A stretch of DNA of 64,000 bases from the NCBI GenBank assembly GCA_007644065.1, contig VJWN01000010.1:1116001-1180000 (forward strand). Direction: 5' to 3'. A program made the translations under genes and the position numbers. Within the stretch, counting starts at the first letter, position 1, and every line of letters begins with the position of its first letter. This stretch comes from Margaritispora aquatica (lineage: Eukaryota > Ascomycota > Leotiomycetes > Helotiales > Discinellaceae). Of the stretch, positions 1 through 11,653 are shown one piece after another. The notes under the pieces were generated by a model. It was not told where the DNA came from and did not search any database. It was given only the letters and a program-made list of their open reading frames with translations.

Positions 1-3000
1 CAGCAATTCTACCGGGCATTCCGCTGGGCATAGTAGCAACAGGAGAATAACCGCTGGCATAGGCAACAATTGGACCAGCATAAGCGCTATTGGAGTTTCC
101 ACGTTGGTGGCGAATAGGAGTTGGGTTCTCGGTTTCGTTAGGTGTAGCCTGGCCACTGTTAGAACCGCTGCGACCTTCATTGCCTTGGATTTTGGCCTGG
201 ATTCGGCGACCATAAGGAGTGGTGCGGATGGCAGGAAGATGAGGGCGAATTGCTTCGATGAGACGAGCCTTCATGCTGGGATTGGCATAGTCTAGAGCGG
301 TTTGGATGACGTAGTTAGCGAAAGAGTCGCGGAGGAGGCGATCAAGTTCGGATGGGTTAAGCATCTCCTCAATTAACATGTCCTTCGAAGGCTCTTGGGC
401 GCAACGGAGGCACTTCTCAATAACGTTAGAAGAGAACTTCTGCTTTGACAACTGACCAACACGACCCTTGAACATAGCAACCAAAGGTTCAGTGAAGATG
501 GGCTCATTGAGATCCAGAATGTATTGAACGACATAGTTGCCGAATGGATCCTGAACAAGGGTGTAGGCATTGTCAGAAATTTGACGAATCAGCCATGCCT
601 TTTGGTCACCAGATGCGTGGTCAATGCATCGCTGCAAGACACAGCAACCATGGCGATGAGTACCAACATCAACACAGTGATGTCCAACAGCATCAAAGAT
701 GAACTGGGCATCCAAAGAGGAGAGCTTGTTCAAGCACTTTTGAATGACATGATTTCCGTTCAAATCTTGGATGAGCTCGACAACACGGAAGCGAAGGGCA
801 GCGATGATTGTCTGGACCTGGCCTGGGGTTGAGATAAACTCGATCATCTTCTGCAAGGCACGAGTTCCATGTTGGTTCAATGCAATGCGGACAAGATCCT
901 CAGAAGCATTCTCAATAAGAACAGTACGCTCATCATCGTTGCAATATTCCAAAAGCTTCTGGCAAAGGTAGTTACCAAATGGATCAGTCATCAACTCGGT
1001 AACATGTTGATTGGTCTCAAGCCAGATCATGTGGACTTGGTCTGGGTTGCGATCCTCCAGCTTCTTTTGAAGGTAACGACATCCATGTTGATCCTTGCAA
1101 AGAGCATAGATCTCACCACCAAGAGACTCCAATGTCATGTTTGCAAAGCGATTCATGGCTATGAAATCATTAGTGTTTGTCAAATGAGAGACTTTTGAAA
1201 AACATACCTTCACCATCGTTTGCACGACGTTGTTGAATAACACGAGCTTGGCTGTCACGTGGTGCAGGTGCTGGATAAGCGGGATATCCAGCATAGGCAA
1301 GATGTTGAGGATACATTTGCTGTTGACCAACCGACATGTTTTGCATACCCATAGTCATGAGCTGCATGTTATTGTAGGCAGGATAGTATCCAACTGGGTA
1401 AGATGCTTGAGAAGATGGCGATACCATTGCAGCTTGGGGAGGCTGAGACATTGCTTGAGAAAGGCTTGGGCCAAAGGATGGAGCTCCTGCATGTAAGACC
1501 GAAGTCATAGATTGGTAGCCCCCGTTTTGGACTTCTCGGGTTGTAGGAGTATCCGGTGAAGGCATTTCGCGACTTACACGAGTATTTGGAATACCGCCGT
1601 TAGGAATACGACCCAAGCTAGCATTATGGTTGTGCAAGTGTTGTTGAGCATGTGAATTGTTTGAATTGGTGGCAGCAGACATTCCGTTTGTAGATCTCAT
1701 GGTTGGGACATCATTAGCTGAATAAGAAGACTGCAGCTTTGGAGGAGTCTGAACATGGGATGGAGATGACATCAAAGAAGCAGAGTCTTGATAGTCATCA
1801 TAAGACTTCAACTCGAGTGAATGTCTGTAGTTACGACCAGAGATTGGAGACTCAGGGACGCTAGCATGTCCATTGGCAGAGGCACCGTTTGCTGAAGGGG
1901 AAGTCATGCTGCTGAGCGAATGAATTTGTTGAGATTGGGATGATCGGTGACGAGCAAACGCACTGGCACCTGCAGCCCAACCACTGGAGTCGGAGGCTTG
2001 TTGCGATGAGTTCTTAGCAAAAGCCAAGTCAAGAGCAGCAGATGATGCGGAAAGCTGCATGTGGCGGTCAGTATTTTCAAAAGAGAATCTTCGCAAGGCA
2101 GTAGTATCTTACCATGCTGGGAGGTTCCTGACGACGAAGGAGAACCGGAAATTGATTCTCAGTGGTATTCATCTCTAGGTACTTGTTGATCTCTGGCATT
2201 GTGCTATCGTCGTCTCCAAATAGAAATCGGGTGGTATTGGTCTGATCGAGTGAGAGGCTTTCCTGAGCACTGGTACGAGATTTTGTAACTGGCATAGAAT
2301 ACCGGTTGAGCCTTGACAAAAGTTAGCCAAAAGTTTCTTGACAAATTGACAAGATTGAATTGGTAGGCACGAATGATCAAAGTTGTGAATTTGCTGATTG
2401 TGATATGGAACAGTGCTTGTAAATAGAGTTTGGTAGCTACAAACTCGTCTTTAGCACGAATGTGTGGGATTGTTTGGAGGACGCTGCAAAACCTAAGCTG
2501 AGCTGCTTCACCAGCTTTTAGATGACAATGCAGTACTCCAATGGCCATAAATGACAGGAATACGCGGCAAGGTCGGTCTGTCTATACACGATCTTCAAGG
2601 TGTAGAGGTGAGAGGTAGCTTGCGGTGTGGTTGGGAATAGATCGAAAGAGTTGCCTTGCTTTAGACTCACTTGCGGGGTTGGCAGCTTATAGAAACAGAT
2701 ACGAGAACGAGTGAAGGCACAATTGCCAGAATGCGAATGATGTATTGTGGTTGAATGAAGGTTGAAGAAAACTTTGAATTGGTAGGAGGTATGAAGGCAA
2801 GGAGGGGGTTTTATATGCCTTGAGGAGCTAGCTAGCCGACAATGGTAGACTGAAGCAATTCCCAGAATATTCGCCAAAGTGAATGAGCTCCCGAACAATA
2901 GTAAATAGCACTCAATACGAAGGAAAGGCGAACTTGCACCAACAAACAAAACTATAACTTACGCGTTCGTCGATCTGTGGCTTGTGGGATCTTGCCTTAC

Positions 3001-3950
3001 AGCCTCCTCCTTCTCGTCTTCATCGCTGTTTCGCCTGGAGCCAGGAACCGACCTTGAAGGGAGCTTGTCGTCCATTATCAGTCTCGACTGCATGATGCCG
3101 GATTGTGGCGAGGTGAGTTGAGAGCCGGATCTTGCTGGTCTATTGTACAGTCCTGGGGGAGATGTCAAGCTTGAGGTCGAGTATCTGTTCGGTCTTGAGA
3201 ATACCGAAGGAAACCCAGAAGATGATTCTCGATACTCGGGGGGAGTCGTCGGCTCAGATTGATGTCCAACCACAAGGTGGGTTTGTCTTCCGAGATCCTC
3301 TTGCATTTGTGCAAGTTCTTGTTCGTCCCGGTGCTGCTGCATATCAAGCAATTGCATCTCAGCCTCAAATCGGCGCTTCTGCTCTCGGAGTCGCTCGTAT
3401 TCCAATGTCTTCTTCTCAAGCTACATTCGTTGTCAACCAAGTTCAAAAACAGTCAATTTTAGCAAAGATCATTTGACCGGCAGAGTTGCTGAGGACAATG
3501 ACAAGCATCCATTTCAAAAATCCAGTGTGTATAGTAGAAAATTGCTTACAAGTTGCATTTTATGGTATTGCTATGTCCAGAATTAGCACATTCTCAAATC
3601 TACCAGTGTTTTTCGCTCAAGAGAAGTGAGGACGGAAAGTGTAGGTGTCAAATAGCACAATTGCAATTATGGTATAGGTCAACGCCGGGGCATTTACATA
3701 CCGAGACTCCTGAATCCTGCTGAGTTCCACGCTGGCTAGCAATTGAAGCAATTGTTGGCACACGTCCGGAGTCTGTGGTAAATCTCCTCATTAAGCCACC
3801 TCGACCATCCTGAGTCTGCGGAGGCAGGGTCACTCGAGTCCCATTCCTTGGGGGAGACACCAGCCCCAAAAGTGTGTCATTCCGAGGCGATTGCTGGCTT
3901 CGAAAACGTAGTTCTTCCATTCTATCACTAGTACTGTTTGAATATGCCAT
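1..3950 (-). CDS. PUF4: PUF-family RNA-binding protein, Puf4-type (3' end beyond window)
   Basis: Binds short UGUA-containing elements in mRNA 3' UTRs and, in the family, promotes deadenylation or repression in the cytoplasm. Exons I join: 3702-3950, 2963-3420, 2113-2311, 1208-2054, 1-1158; all phases agree and the frame is still open at base 1. The last exon carries eight PUF repeats with cores GCRYLQ, GNYLCQ, GTRALQ, GNHVIQ, GCCVLQ, GNYVVQ, SSNVIE and ANYVIQ. The GCRYLQ first repeat and GCCVLQ fifth repeat resemble yeast Puf4 more than Puf3. Upstream of them are about 580 residues of low-complexity Ser/Gln/Asn-rich sequence with a segment near residue 270 containing TTRFLFGDDDSTMPEINKYL, seen in fungal pumilio proteins. 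The intron at 2312-2962 is unusually long (651 bp) and uses an AAG acceptor. The start is the ATG at 3950. Family assignment is firm; the Puf4 subtype is inferred. Confidence 0.93.
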
Positions 3951-6387
3951 TTTTGCGCCCTATGAATACTGCAAAGTGTCAGAGAAGATCCTTTCGACGT
4001 TGAGGTTCATGGTCAAGGTGGGGTTCTAGTCGAGCAGAGTACCCAGCCACACAGCACCGTCGAGGACAACGAGAGATGGCAGGAGAGGCATACCTGTTAT
4101 ATAACCAAAAGAGATGAGAAGCGTGCGACTGGCAAGTCCAGGCGCGCGCTGAAGTAAGTGCTGTTTGCTGTTGCTGTCGAGAGTCTGGAGGAGGTTCAAA
4201 ATATCGAGGGAAGAAGGGAAGTTAAACCCCCTGTTCGCGCCTAAGCTTTAGTGCAGGGCTAGAGACGCTGGTGTTCAACCGTAAACCGCCGCTCAAAGAA
4301 GAGAGTTTCTAGGACGTGCGTTTGTGTTTTTCGAGTCTAGGGATAATTGTACATTTCTATTCTTACAGCGAACGTTCAGAGAAGAGGGGTCGAGGGAGAA
4401 TGGCGGAGGGAGGAGAGAAGTGGAGGTGGGAGGAGGGAGGAGGTGTGAGGTGTGATGTGGGAGGTGACAGGTTTAAAGTAGGTAGTGAAGGGGATGGAAT
4501 CGAAGAAAGCGAGCCGTGTCGTTGGCTGGAAAATCGCCAGCAAAGCAGTAAATGTCCAAGCCCATCAGATCAGGGGGAGTGAGTGAGTGAGAATACTTTA
4601 CTGTATAAACAATTCTTTGGAGAGAAGAAAAAAATATATATATATTTCATGATAATCTAAGCGAATTGTACAGGTAAGTACTCGTTTTTATTGTATTCAA
4701 ATCCCATTAATGTGCCGTTTCCTTACCTTACTTACTTTCACACACTTACCTTGCTCACCTCCTCCCCTTCGACCACTCCACTATTACACTATACAGAGAG
4801 AGGCCAGACTTAGAGACAGATTCGCTATTTACCCGACGCCGCAGCCGCAGGAAAACATATCCTTCCCAGTCTCTCAGAGGTCCAGATATCTTGAGGCCCA
4901 CAGCTATCGGCACAAATAATATACGATGGCGCTTCGAAAGCTACGGTCAAGGTCCCAGGTTCGACATCATTGGTTCCTGCTCGGACTCACCGATTGTCCA
5001 AAATTCGCTGTGCTCTTGAGACGAGACTTTTGTGAGGCGATTCAGGCGAGAGTTTGCATGTCTTGCCCTCGTCCTGCATTCTAGAAATGGCCGTAATGCA
5101 CATGCAGATGCAGAGAAGAGTGTCAATTCCTGGACAACCCGGGGAAATAGGCACCGTTCCCGCCCACATCACCAGAGGCAGACTGCATAGGTAGTTCTTT
5201 GAAACCAAGGGATTGTGTCAAAAATCAGCCGCTTGACAGGTACCGAAGACGAGGTAGCTGGTCACGATGCAATACATGAGAGAGATACCAGCGAATTGTA
5301 GCACAACATCTGTCAAGCCGTTTGGTTTTCCGGCGTATGAACTCTAAGGGCACTTTTATCAAAAATAAAGTACAGGAACCACACTCTAAAGTTCGATAGG
5401 AAATGTCATGGAGTGACAAATGGGATGAGCTTGGACAGCTTCCCCATGTCCATTGTAGTCTCCAGGCCTGCTCCTGCAGGCTCTCCTTGTCTTATTGCTG
5501 TCTGACAGATCACAAATTATGACTTGAAAGACCTCAATTTTAGAAGTATTGAAAGCCAATCTGAGAATAACAAGACATAGAAGTGTGTAAGCGAGAAGAG
5601 CCTTACATCAAATTCAAATATTAGTTAAGGTAGATGCTCATTTCACTCTCCAAGCTCATTCATCGCCTCGTAAAGTCATCAATAATCGATAGCAACATTG
5701 AATACGGGTAAGACTGCACGCTCAATTCATGCATCGTTTCTCCAAGGTACAAAGGTACCGCCACCACACGTGGAATGACTCGATATACCTAGGTAGAAAT
5801 TGTTGGGGAACATATGCTCCATAGCGGAACTCTGCGAATGATATCAAAGGACACATGAGTTGCCTTGCCCTGATGAAGAAGCCCTACACAAGACCAAACA
5901 GCGGTGAGCTTTGAGAGATGAAGGCCACCTCACCAAAAAAGGAGTATTTTGTGAGAGAAGGAATATACTCCGTACTCACGTGCTGATAACGTTACCGAGC
6001 CGAGACTATCGATTACCAAGATAAGCGGCTAAAGATGTCCGTCAGATGCCGTGTAACTAACTGTTGAGATCAGAGCTTGCCTCCCTCCTGTATGTACAGT
6101 ACAGTACAAGGGATAGGGATGTGATTAAGAACAACAAAATATAAGCAAATATCGATCAAAGCAGATCAAGCAGATCAAGCAGATCAATTGCAATCTGAAT
6201 AGTCACGATCAATATCCATATAGTTTGTAGCGAGAATCTTCCAACAGTTATCCAAAATCTATTGTTTGTCTATTAAAGGATTTCAAAGTTGTGCATCTAT
6301 TGAGAGTGTTCCTCAAATTGGAATTTCAGGACCTCGGCTCAACCAAGCTCCAGATATTTTGAGCCTCAATTCCACCTCGACCACCAA
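3951..6387. other. Intergenic region between divergent PUF and Nudix genes
   Basis: About 2.4 kb that must hold both promoters. Directly before the PUF start there is a plausible 5'-UTR intron on the minus strand, 3960-4093 (donor CAG/GTATGC, acceptor TTCATAG), ending a few bases before the ATG. A short (AT)n run lies near 4631-4645. The palindrome TACCTAGGTA is at 5786-5795, an overlapping GTACAGTAC repeat at 6094-6107 and a 9-bp tandem repeat at 6161-6187. The open frames I could read here have no family resemblance and no sensible codon pattern; I see no gene. Confidence 0.6.
6161..6187. repeat. Tandem repeat (GCAGATCAA)3
   Basis: Three exact 9-bp copies in the presumed promoter or leader of the Nudix gene, about 200 bp before its start codon. 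No function is evident. Confidence 0.85.
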
Positions 6388-7927
6388 ATGGCATCCCAAG
6401 CATCAAATCTCGCAAAACCCCTCCGCGATACACTCATCGGTCTAAACTCGAATCCGTATCCACTCGTCGAGTGCTCCGAGACACAACGTCGCGCCAGTGT
6501 CGCCCTCATCCTCCGCATTCGACCTCATTTCGAGCATTGGCCCGAGTCATGCATCGCCCAAGGTGAAGTTGCAGACGAGACGCCAACTGCTTTCATCAAT
6601 CGCTTCTTTGCGCAGGAGTGGGTACAAAATGGAGATCCTGAAGTGGTATTCATAAAGAGGGCTGCGAGGGAGGGCGATCGATGGACAAGCCATGTTGCAT
6701 TACCTGGTGGGAAAAGAGATCCTGAGGACGAAAATGATAGAGCTGTGGCCATAAGGGAAACTCAGGAGGAGATTGGTCTGGATTTAACGTCTCCAAACGC
6801 GTTCTACGTGGGAAATCTGCCAGAGAGAGTAGTCTCAACGTCATGGGTATGTTCTTCTGAAATGCGAATACCTTTTAAACACAGAAGCTATGCAGATATT
6901 AATGTGTATAATTCGTACATCATTCGTAACAAGTTCTTACCACCAGTGTACATGTTCACTATCTTGAGCATTGCGTCATGATGAAGTACCTGGCTCAGCC
7001 GAAATTTATTGTTTTCTTTTTTCCCAAAATTCTAGCAGTGACAAGCATGAACTATGTAAAGAAATTTTCACTAATTCAAAACAGGGGAAAGTACCTATCA
7101 TGGTGCTTTGTCCATACATTTTCCTGTGGATTCAACCGGAGCTACCTCCTCTGAATTTATCCCCAGGTGAGGTTGCTTCAACACATTGGGTGCCCTTGAG
7201 AATATTACTCTCCCCATCTTCGCGAACTCATGAATACGTCGATGTGTCCGATCGGTTCGCTCAACAAGGAGGAGTCGTTGTCAAGACAGCGTTGAGATCA
7301 ATATTGGGATTGATGGAATTCTCTGCTATCAAGTTGATACCCTCGGAATCCTTATACTGCACCTCAACGGCTGAGTTCTTTTCGCCACCAGAGGAGCATG
7401 GTCAAGTGAAGCTATCGGCCAAGGACCGAATATACAGCTGGTATCGCGGTGATCATGCAGGGTCTTCTGACAGGACACGACCGTTATTGCTTTGGGGCTT
7501 GACTCTCGGCATGTTGGCTGATTTCCTTGATCAACTTCCTCCCCATAATGCAGTAGAATTATGGTCATATCCTACCTTTACATCCTTCGATGTTCGGTGG
7601 ATCATCAACCTCCTCACAATTTCATTGAAGCGAAGGAACCGAGCACGTCTCCAAAGTGGTGGCTACCAAAATCAGACAGCTATGGACAGCGAAACTGTAG
7701 CGGTTGCCACAGGAGACAATCCATGGTTCATCGGTGGACTGAGTGATGGGATGCAGCAATGGAGTAAGGGCACAAACACGACAAGATCGTACGCCGTAGG
7801 TGTAATGTTAGATGGGTATTATGATAGAGCACGGATAGGCGTTTGGACGGCAGTGGCGGGCAGAAGCATTACAACTATTGCATTGGGAGTGTACTTTGTA
7901 AAGAGATTCAAGCTGTTCTCGTCGTAA
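6388..7927 (+). CDS. Nudix hydrolase with C-terminal membrane segment
   Basis: Likely hydrolyses a nucleoside diphosphate-X or CoA-type substrate; the best family match is the fungal CoA-diphosphatase-like Nudix group. Exons 6388-6846 and 7085-7927 give 433 residues; the 238-bp intron runs from GTATGT to an ACAG acceptor and keeps phase 0. The Nudix box is at about residues 110-135: a LPGGKRDPEDE loop, then RETQEEIGLDL with the metal-binding RE..EE core. The joined exons read STSW/GKVPIM across the splice, followed by a conserved-looking EVASTHWVPL segment. The C-terminus has a hydrophobic stretch near residues 405-425 followed by Lys/Arg, suggesting a tail anchor. It is divergent from the PUF gene. 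The substrate is not visible in the sequence. Confidence 0.88.
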
Positions 7928-8294
7928 GAGCGACGATCACGGCTTCTTACAGCTATGCCGGATATTCTAGAAGACTGCTCCCTAGCAGTACTTACAAGAT
8001 TACATCCAGCGTCGGCTTGGGCAACAACTTTTGTACCAACACCATAGACGCACACTTTGAACAAAAGCAGTTAGATTCCTCAGAATCAGACAAATCAACC
8101 TCTAAATCAGAACTTCATTATTTATGTCTGTGTATTAAGCCGTTTAGTTTGTTTGTTTTCTGGGACAATTTCTCAAGGGCCTTCGAGGCGAAATACAACG
8201 TCATCATATTCAAAGGTCCCCCTCAATTTCTTCAATGTCATAATTGCAATCAGAATACCGGCAGTTCCATTTCGCAAGCTATATCTTCATTGAA
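7928..8294. other. Gap between Nudix and SDR genes
   Basis: 367 bp between two genes on the same strand, serving as terminator of the first and promoter or leader of the second. No coding signal or repeat is visible to me. Confidence 0.6.
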
Positions 8295-9385
8295 ATGCTT
8301 AGATTATTTTCCAAATTAAGGGCTACTTCCTTTTCTCGGTGCAATTCCTTCCTTAAATTCACAATACCACGAACAATGGCTTCCCAAGCTCCAAGAAATG
8401 AGGACTTGAAAGCCTCGAAGCTCTTCGACGTCTCTGACTACGCTGTCGTTGTGACAGGTGGAGGAAGTGGTATTGGACTCATGCTCACACAGACTTTGGT
8501 TGCCAATGGAGCGAGAGTTTACATTACAGGGAGGCGTGAGGAAGTGCTACAAAAGGTAGTGGAGAAGTACAGCACAGGTCCGGGAAAGATAATTGCGTAT
8601 GCTCCACGTCTATTATTTTAGAATTGATATTAACAGCTTACAGAGTACCTGGAGACATTACCAAGAAAGATGAGATAATGAGACTCGTTAAGGAAGTCGA
8701 GTTTAAAGAGCCGAAAGGAATCAACCTGCTCGTCAACAACGCTGGAATTGCACGAGACGACAACACCAAGTATTCAAACTCCAAGCCTGATTTCAAAGTG
8801 AGTTTTCTCCCATTTTCTTATCTCTTAAATTATCACCTAACCAAACTAACCTAATCACAGTCCGCCCAATCCATCTCAGAGCACATGATGAAATCCGACC
8901 CTTCAGCCTGGGCATCGACCTTCGAAACCAACTCCACAGCTCCCTTCTTCGTCACCGCAGGCTTCCTCCCCCTCCTCGCCAAAAGCAGCGCCACGACACC
9001 TCGTCACAGCCCCAGCATCATCAACATCACGTCCATCTCAGGCGTGATGAAGGGCTCTTCGAACGGCCAATTCGCCTACTCAGCCTCCAAGGCCGCCATC
9101 CTCCAGGTGACGCGCAACATGGCGGAGACCTTCCTAGAGGCTAAGATCAGGGTCAACTCTATCGCGCCTGGCGTCTTCCCGTCGGAGATGACGGCTGGTG
9201 AGAGTGATGAGCATCAGAAGAGTGAGTTGGGCAGTGAAGCGAGTAACCCCGCTGGTAGGTTTGGGAGAGAGGAGGATATGGGTGCTTGTTTGTTGTTTTT
9301 GGCAGGGCCTGGAGGCGCATTTATGAATGGGCAGGTCTTGTACCCTGAGGGAGGGAATTTGCTTGTTGCTCCTTCGGTTGTTTGA
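8295..9385 (+). CDS. Short-chain dehydrogenase/reductase (SDR), RhlG-like
   Basis: NAD(P)-dependent oxidoreductase with a Rossmann fold. Exons 8295-8596, 8644-8797 and 8861-9385 (introns of 47 and 63 bp) give 326 residues. The cofactor motif TGGGSGIG sits near residue 50 after VVV; NNAG follows as LLVNNAGIA; the catalytic Ser precedes the YSASK active-site motif (Tyr and Lys) in exon 3; the C-terminal region has the IAPGVFPSEMT turn typical of classical SDRs. The start at 8295 would add a 27-residue Arg/Ser/Phe-rich leader that resembles a mitochondrial presequence; the internal ATG at 8376 (MASQ, 299 residues) would give a cytosolic form. Fungal relatives are often labelled rhamnolipid-type 3-oxoacyl reductases, but the true substrate cannot be told from sequence. 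Confidence 0.92.
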
Positions 9386-9856
9386 TAGGTCTTTGATCGC
9401 TGAGGAAGGTGATCACGGTATTGGTATGCCAAAGGCAAGATTACTTGAATTGGATTCCCAAAGAACCAACACAGAGACAAATCTTCTTGCTTCTCCGTTA
9501 TCCGCAAATCAATGTGTTTCGGTCGTGACGTTTGATCTCTGGAAGGGTATTTCAAGTCACTTGAGACGAGCCCAAGGCTATGAATATACCACTTCATATA
9601 AAATTCACGGAGAGTTTATATTTCAAGAAACAAGCAACAAACTTTCATTCTCACATCTGGGTATCTTTAAACTATCGGAATCGCTTCAACGCCACAGAAA
9701 CCAGGCACCCCCAGATCAGAACAGGCCAGACCAAAGCAAAAGAGACAAAAGCCAACCAAGACCTCCCCATCCACACCCAAAGCACACGCCACGAACACCA
9801 AACACCACCGCTGAAATTGCCACACAAGAACACAGAAGAATGTCGCCGCCGCAAAT
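9386..9856. other. Convergent intergenic region
   Basis: 471 bp between two genes that end toward each other. It presumably holds both 3' UTRs. Open frames crossing it are continuations of antisense readings of the neighbouring gene. Confidence 0.6.
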
Positions 9857-10705
9857 TCAACCAGGGAACACAGGCCCCGTTCCGCCAAATGACTGCCGGT
9901 TGGGGAGGTAGATGGTGTAAGTCTGAAACTCCTCACCACCCAAGTCCGTCTCCAAAGCACCAGCGCCAGCACCAGCACCAGCACCAGCAGCAATGCCCTC
10001 CCACCCCTCGAACTTCGGCAGGAATCCCACCAACCAGTTGGCCACCCACAGCCCGAGCAGCATCTCCACCCGCGCGGTTCGGACGATGCGATAAACGCCC
10101 AGAACAGGAGCGACGACGAAGTAGGTGGCAAACAGCCAGAAGAAAGACCAAGCACCTACCAGCAGCGTGCTGAAGAAGACGGTGGCGCCGGCAGTGCGGT
10201 GGGCGAACTTGGCTTGGAGATCGCCGACGAGGAGTCTGAGGGTGGTGGGTTGGGCGGGGTGGTCGATGTGTCCGAAGTTGTGAACGGATGGAGGTTGCTG
10301 GTAGACGGCGAGTTGTTCGTTGGTGAAGTTCGGTGGTGGAGCTGCGGATCGCCAGGTGGATGGTGTGGTGGGAAGAGCGGGTCGAGAGAGAGGTTGCCTG
10401 AATGGAGGCTCTGGCAAGTGGTGGTGGATGAATTGGTCCCTGGGAGCGGGTGGAGGTGCTCCTCTGACCCACTCCCAGTTTGGCGGAAGGCGCTGCATTG
10501 CGAGGAGTGGCTTGCGTCCGAAGGAAGCTCGACGACCCTCTCCACGGTAGAGCTGTGGATAGACGCTGGTTGGGAAGAGAGGAAGAGTTTGGTCGTGGCG
10601 ACGGCCTGCTCGTCTGTTATTCGTGGAGAGGATGGGTGGGTTGGTGTCGGCGAGGTGGATGTTGGCCAGAGCCTCGGTGATATCGATTGGCACTGCTTTA
10701 GGCAT
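9857..10705 (-). CDS. Hypothetical membrane protein with Pro-rich N-terminus
   Basis: I do not recognise the family. Starting at the ATG at 10705 (MPKAVPIDIT) it gives 282 residues, uninterrupted. Residues 1-160 are polar, Pro- and Arg-rich. Around residues 173-238 there are hydrophobic stretches (VFFSTLLVGAWSFFWLFATY, then a second near LLGLWVANWLVGFLP), so one to three membrane passes are likely. After them comes an (Ala-Gly)5 run encoded by a GCT/GGT-type repeat at about 9957-9995. The frame stays open upstream to 10927, which would add a hydrophobic N-terminal segment; the 10705 start is preferred because it follows a leader-like sequence with TATA-like AT-rich DNA at about 10875-10900. 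Coding support is composition, length and architecture only. Confidence 0.6.
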   Translation of the reverse strand: MPKAVPIDITEALANIHLADTNPPILSTNNRRAGRRHDQTLPLFPTSVYPQLYRGEGRRASFGRKPLLAMQRLPPNWEWVRGAPPPAPRDQFIHHHLPEPPFRQPLSRPALPTTPSTWRSAAPPPNFTNEQLAVYQQPPSVHNFGHIDHPAQPTTLRLLVGDLQAKFAHRTAGATVFFSTLLVGAWSFFWLFATYFVVAPVLGVYRIVRTARVEMLLGLWVANWLVGFLPKFEGWEGIAAGAGAGAGAGALETDLGGEEFQTYTIYLPNRQSFGGTGPVFPG

Positions 10706-11653
10706 ACTGAATGGTTTTGCTGCTTTGAAGAGATGAGACAGATGTCTTAGTCGCGACGTATGTATGTAGGTAGAATGGTGTCTTGGAGTGAAGCTTGGTT
10801 GTGAATGAATCTTTCGGTGCGATGTAAAACTGTGCGATAGCCAAAGAAAGAAAAGGGAAAAGAAGATATCAGAGAGGTCTTTTATAGAGATATATAGCTC
10901 CATCGTGCTTCGAAGCATTAGCTCCATCTCTTCTCACAATACCTACATCACTCACAATGATAGCAACAATACCCTCAGCTCACACTCACACTCTTCTACT
11001 CTCGCTTCTCCCAGGCGCTAGCTCACCACAATGCTAAGCGATTTTCGGGGCGCAACTTCCAACGCTGCAAGTATTGTGGGAGCTAAGCGAGGTTTTTGTT
11101 TCTGGAACACGAGAGAAATTGAATGGAAGACGAAATGTCTCAACACAATAATAATCTTTCTTCAATGGCAACAATGGGAGTGTACATGCTTTATGTACTA
11201 CTGAGTCAGTGTCTCGTGATTAGGGGTGTTTGTTGTGACAAGGGAAGAATAAGGCGAATGGGGGCTCGGGTGCCTAAAGGGGTATCATGTGATGCATGAA
11301 ACGGGAATTGTCCTCCATCACTAGGCCACGTTAGGTCTGCCTGCTGTCTAATTCGGTCTGATCAGTGAGTCGTCATGCATCATATTGCGCCATTCACTCC
11401 AGAAATTCCAGGGCTCTTGCTGAATGTAAGAGGCTGCGAAGTGATGCGAAAGCAGTTGGTGTCCAATCACGTGGAGTTTTCTGTGATGCAAGCGGGACGG
11501 TAATATCAACCGACCAACTTGAGTTAGCCTTCCTCAAATCCATGTGCTATCATATACGCTTTGGAATTCATCTATGACTCATGTCGCGTTGGCTCTTGGT
11601 TCAGTTGTAAGATTGCAATAAGCTCATGTCTTTCTCGTTTCACCATACTCAGG
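10706..11653. other. Intergenic region upstream of the membrane-protein gene
   Basis: About 950 bp between two minus-strand genes. It holds the promoter of the membrane-protein gene and the terminator of the methyltransferase. No further coding sequence is supported. Confidence 0.6.
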
